The position numbers and the translations under genes are program-made. A DNA stretch of 64,000 bases from Streptomyces sp. R41 (GTDB taxonomy: Bacteria; Actinomycetota; Actinomycetes; Streptomycetales; Streptomycetaceae). The stretch lies in assembly GCF_041053055.1 (NCBI RefSeq), contig NZ_CP163443.1:9779001-9843000 (forward strand), read 5' to 3'. Shown one piece after another: positions 63,113 to 64,000 of the stretch; the stretch's first letter is position 1; each line of letters opens with the position of its first letter. The notes beneath the pieces are model-generated. The model did no database searches. It saw nothing but the letters and a program-made list of their open reading frames with translations, and had not been told where the DNA came from.

Positions 63113-64000
63113 TCAGCGGCGCCGCAGTGACGGGTCGAGCAGCGCGGGCGGGGTGTCGTACTTCTCGTCCGCGGCGAGGTCGGTGCCGGGTGCGACGATG
63201 GCGTCGATCGCGTCCAGTACGTCGGCGGAGAGCACGGTGTCTGCGGCGGCGAGTTGCGAGTGCAGGTGGTCCAGTGTGCGGGGGCCGATGAGCGCGCTGG
63301 TCACGGCGGGGTGCGCGGTCACGAATCCGAGCGCGAGCTGGATCATGGTCAGACCGGCTTCGTCGGCGACCTTGGCCAGCTGCTCGACGGCATCGAGCTT
63401 GGCCCGGTTGGAGGGGATCGTGGTGTCGAAGCGTTGCGGCATGAACGTTGAGCGGCTGGTGACGATTTCCTGGCCCTCGCGGATCGTGCCCGACAGCCAG
63501 CCCGAAGCCAGCGGGCTCCATACCAGCACACCGAGCCCGTACTGCTCGGTCACGGGCAGCACGTGGGTCTCGATCCCGCGCTGCAGGATCGAGTAGCTGG
63601 GCTGTTCGGTGACGTAACGGCTCAGGTGGTACTCGCGGGCGGCCCACTGGGCTTGCACGAGGCGGTAGGCCGGGAAGGTCGAGGAGCCGAAGTAGCGAAT
63701 CTTTCCCGCGCGCTGCAGATCGGTCAGGGCCGACAGGGTCTCCTCGTCGCTGGTGCGCGGGTCCCACCGGTGGATCTGGTAGAGATCGACGTGGTCGACG
63801 CCGAGCCGGCGCAGGCTGTTGTCCAGCTCGGTGACCAACCAGCGGCGCGAACTGCCCTGGTGGTTGCGCTCGTCGCCCATGGGCATGCTCGCCTTGGTGG
63901 CCAGCACGATGTCGTCGCGTCGGCCGGCGATGGCTTTGCCGACCATCTCTTCCGACTCGCCGTCGCTGTACATGTCGGCGGTGTCGATGAGGTTGATCCC
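63113..64000 (-). CDS. Aldo/keto reductase, N-terminus beyond window
   Basis: 295 C-terminal residues are present; the first 40 or so lie outside. Catalytic Asp/Tyr are in GINLIDTADMYSDGESEEMV, the Lys in VLATKAS, the His in DLYQIHRWDP. WSPLASGWLSGTIREGQEIV and LTMIQLALGFVTAHPAVTSA, LIGPRTLDHL complete the TIM-barrel and NADPH-binding end. AKR superfamily enzymes reduce aldehydes and ketones. Substrate unknown. Confidence 0.93.
   Translation of the reverse strand, partial: GINLIDTADMYSDGESEEMVGKAIAGRRDDIVLATKASMPMGDERNHQGSSRRWLVTELDNSLRRLGVDHVDLYQIHRWDPRTSDEETLSALTDLQRAGKIRYFGSSTFPAYRLVQAQWAAREYHLSRYVTEQPSYSILQRGIETHVLPVTEQYGLGVLVWSPLASGWLSGTIREGQEIVTSRSTFMPQRFDTTIPSNRAKLDAVEQLAKVADEAGLTMIQLALGFVTAHPAVTSALIGPRTLDHLHSQLAAADTVLSADVLDAIDAIVAPGTDLAADEKYDTPPALLDPSLRRR

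Overview
The window is high-GC DNA, with genes rich in G/C third codon positions and frequent GTG starts. It looks like Streptomyces or a close relative. Supporting gene content: a SigJ/ECF41-type sigma factor, a FurA-like repressor divergent from katG, a 481-residue glyceraldehyde-3-phosphate dehydrogenase, a luciferase-like (LLM, probably F420-dependent) oxidoreductase, and many TetR/MarR/HxlR/ArsR/MerR regulators beside small redox enzymes. There are no rRNA or tRNA genes and no CRISPR array. About half of the window is intact accessory genes. The rest is wreckage of transposases, integrases and truncated genes, which fits a variable chromosome-arm region, although nothing here proves position.

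Left part (1-6.3 kb): an ArsR/SRPBCC/DinB-like operon with an operator pair, a secreted esterase, and a very large exported two-domain phosphodiesterase (NAGPA domain plus metallophosphatase). From 6.3 to 18.5 kb intact islands (MerR/ene-reductase, SnoaL-like protein, TetR/quinone reductase with three operators, DMT transporter, alpha/beta hydrolase) lie between fragments of HNH nuclease, Tn3 transposase, tyrosine integrase, SDR, Ig-like protein and serine recombinase. A 40-bp palindrome sits beside the recombinase fragment.

Middle (18.5-36 kb): a DinB gene with an IS630 element inserted directly behind its stop codon, several IS5, IS630 and ISAs1 remnants, a CapA-like exported protein, a DUF2975/HTH pair with two operators, an XRE regulator divergent from an SDR, and a SigJ module. 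In that module sigJ and a SnoaL-LUD operon are transcribed divergently from two nearly identical promoters, which suggests autoregulation by SigJ.

Right part (36-64 kb): a SpoIIE-type phosphatase; an MFS-FUSC efflux pair; a GH43 glycosidase; an exported delta-60/DUF11/calcium-repeat protein; a second ene-reductase, TetR, SDR and DUF3533 membrane protein; and a MarR gene. Next is a sugar-binding-protein gene split by an IS605-type tnpB element that carries a plausible guide-RNA end. Then come fur/katG, a TIR-like protein with a zinc ribbon, gap with 14-bp tandem repeats at its 3' end, HxlR regulators, an LLM oxidoreductase and an aldo/keto reductase that runs off the window.

Several broken genes differ from an intact reading frame by single bases, often in or next to G/C runs. 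Some of these lesions may be sequencing errors rather than true pseudogenes.
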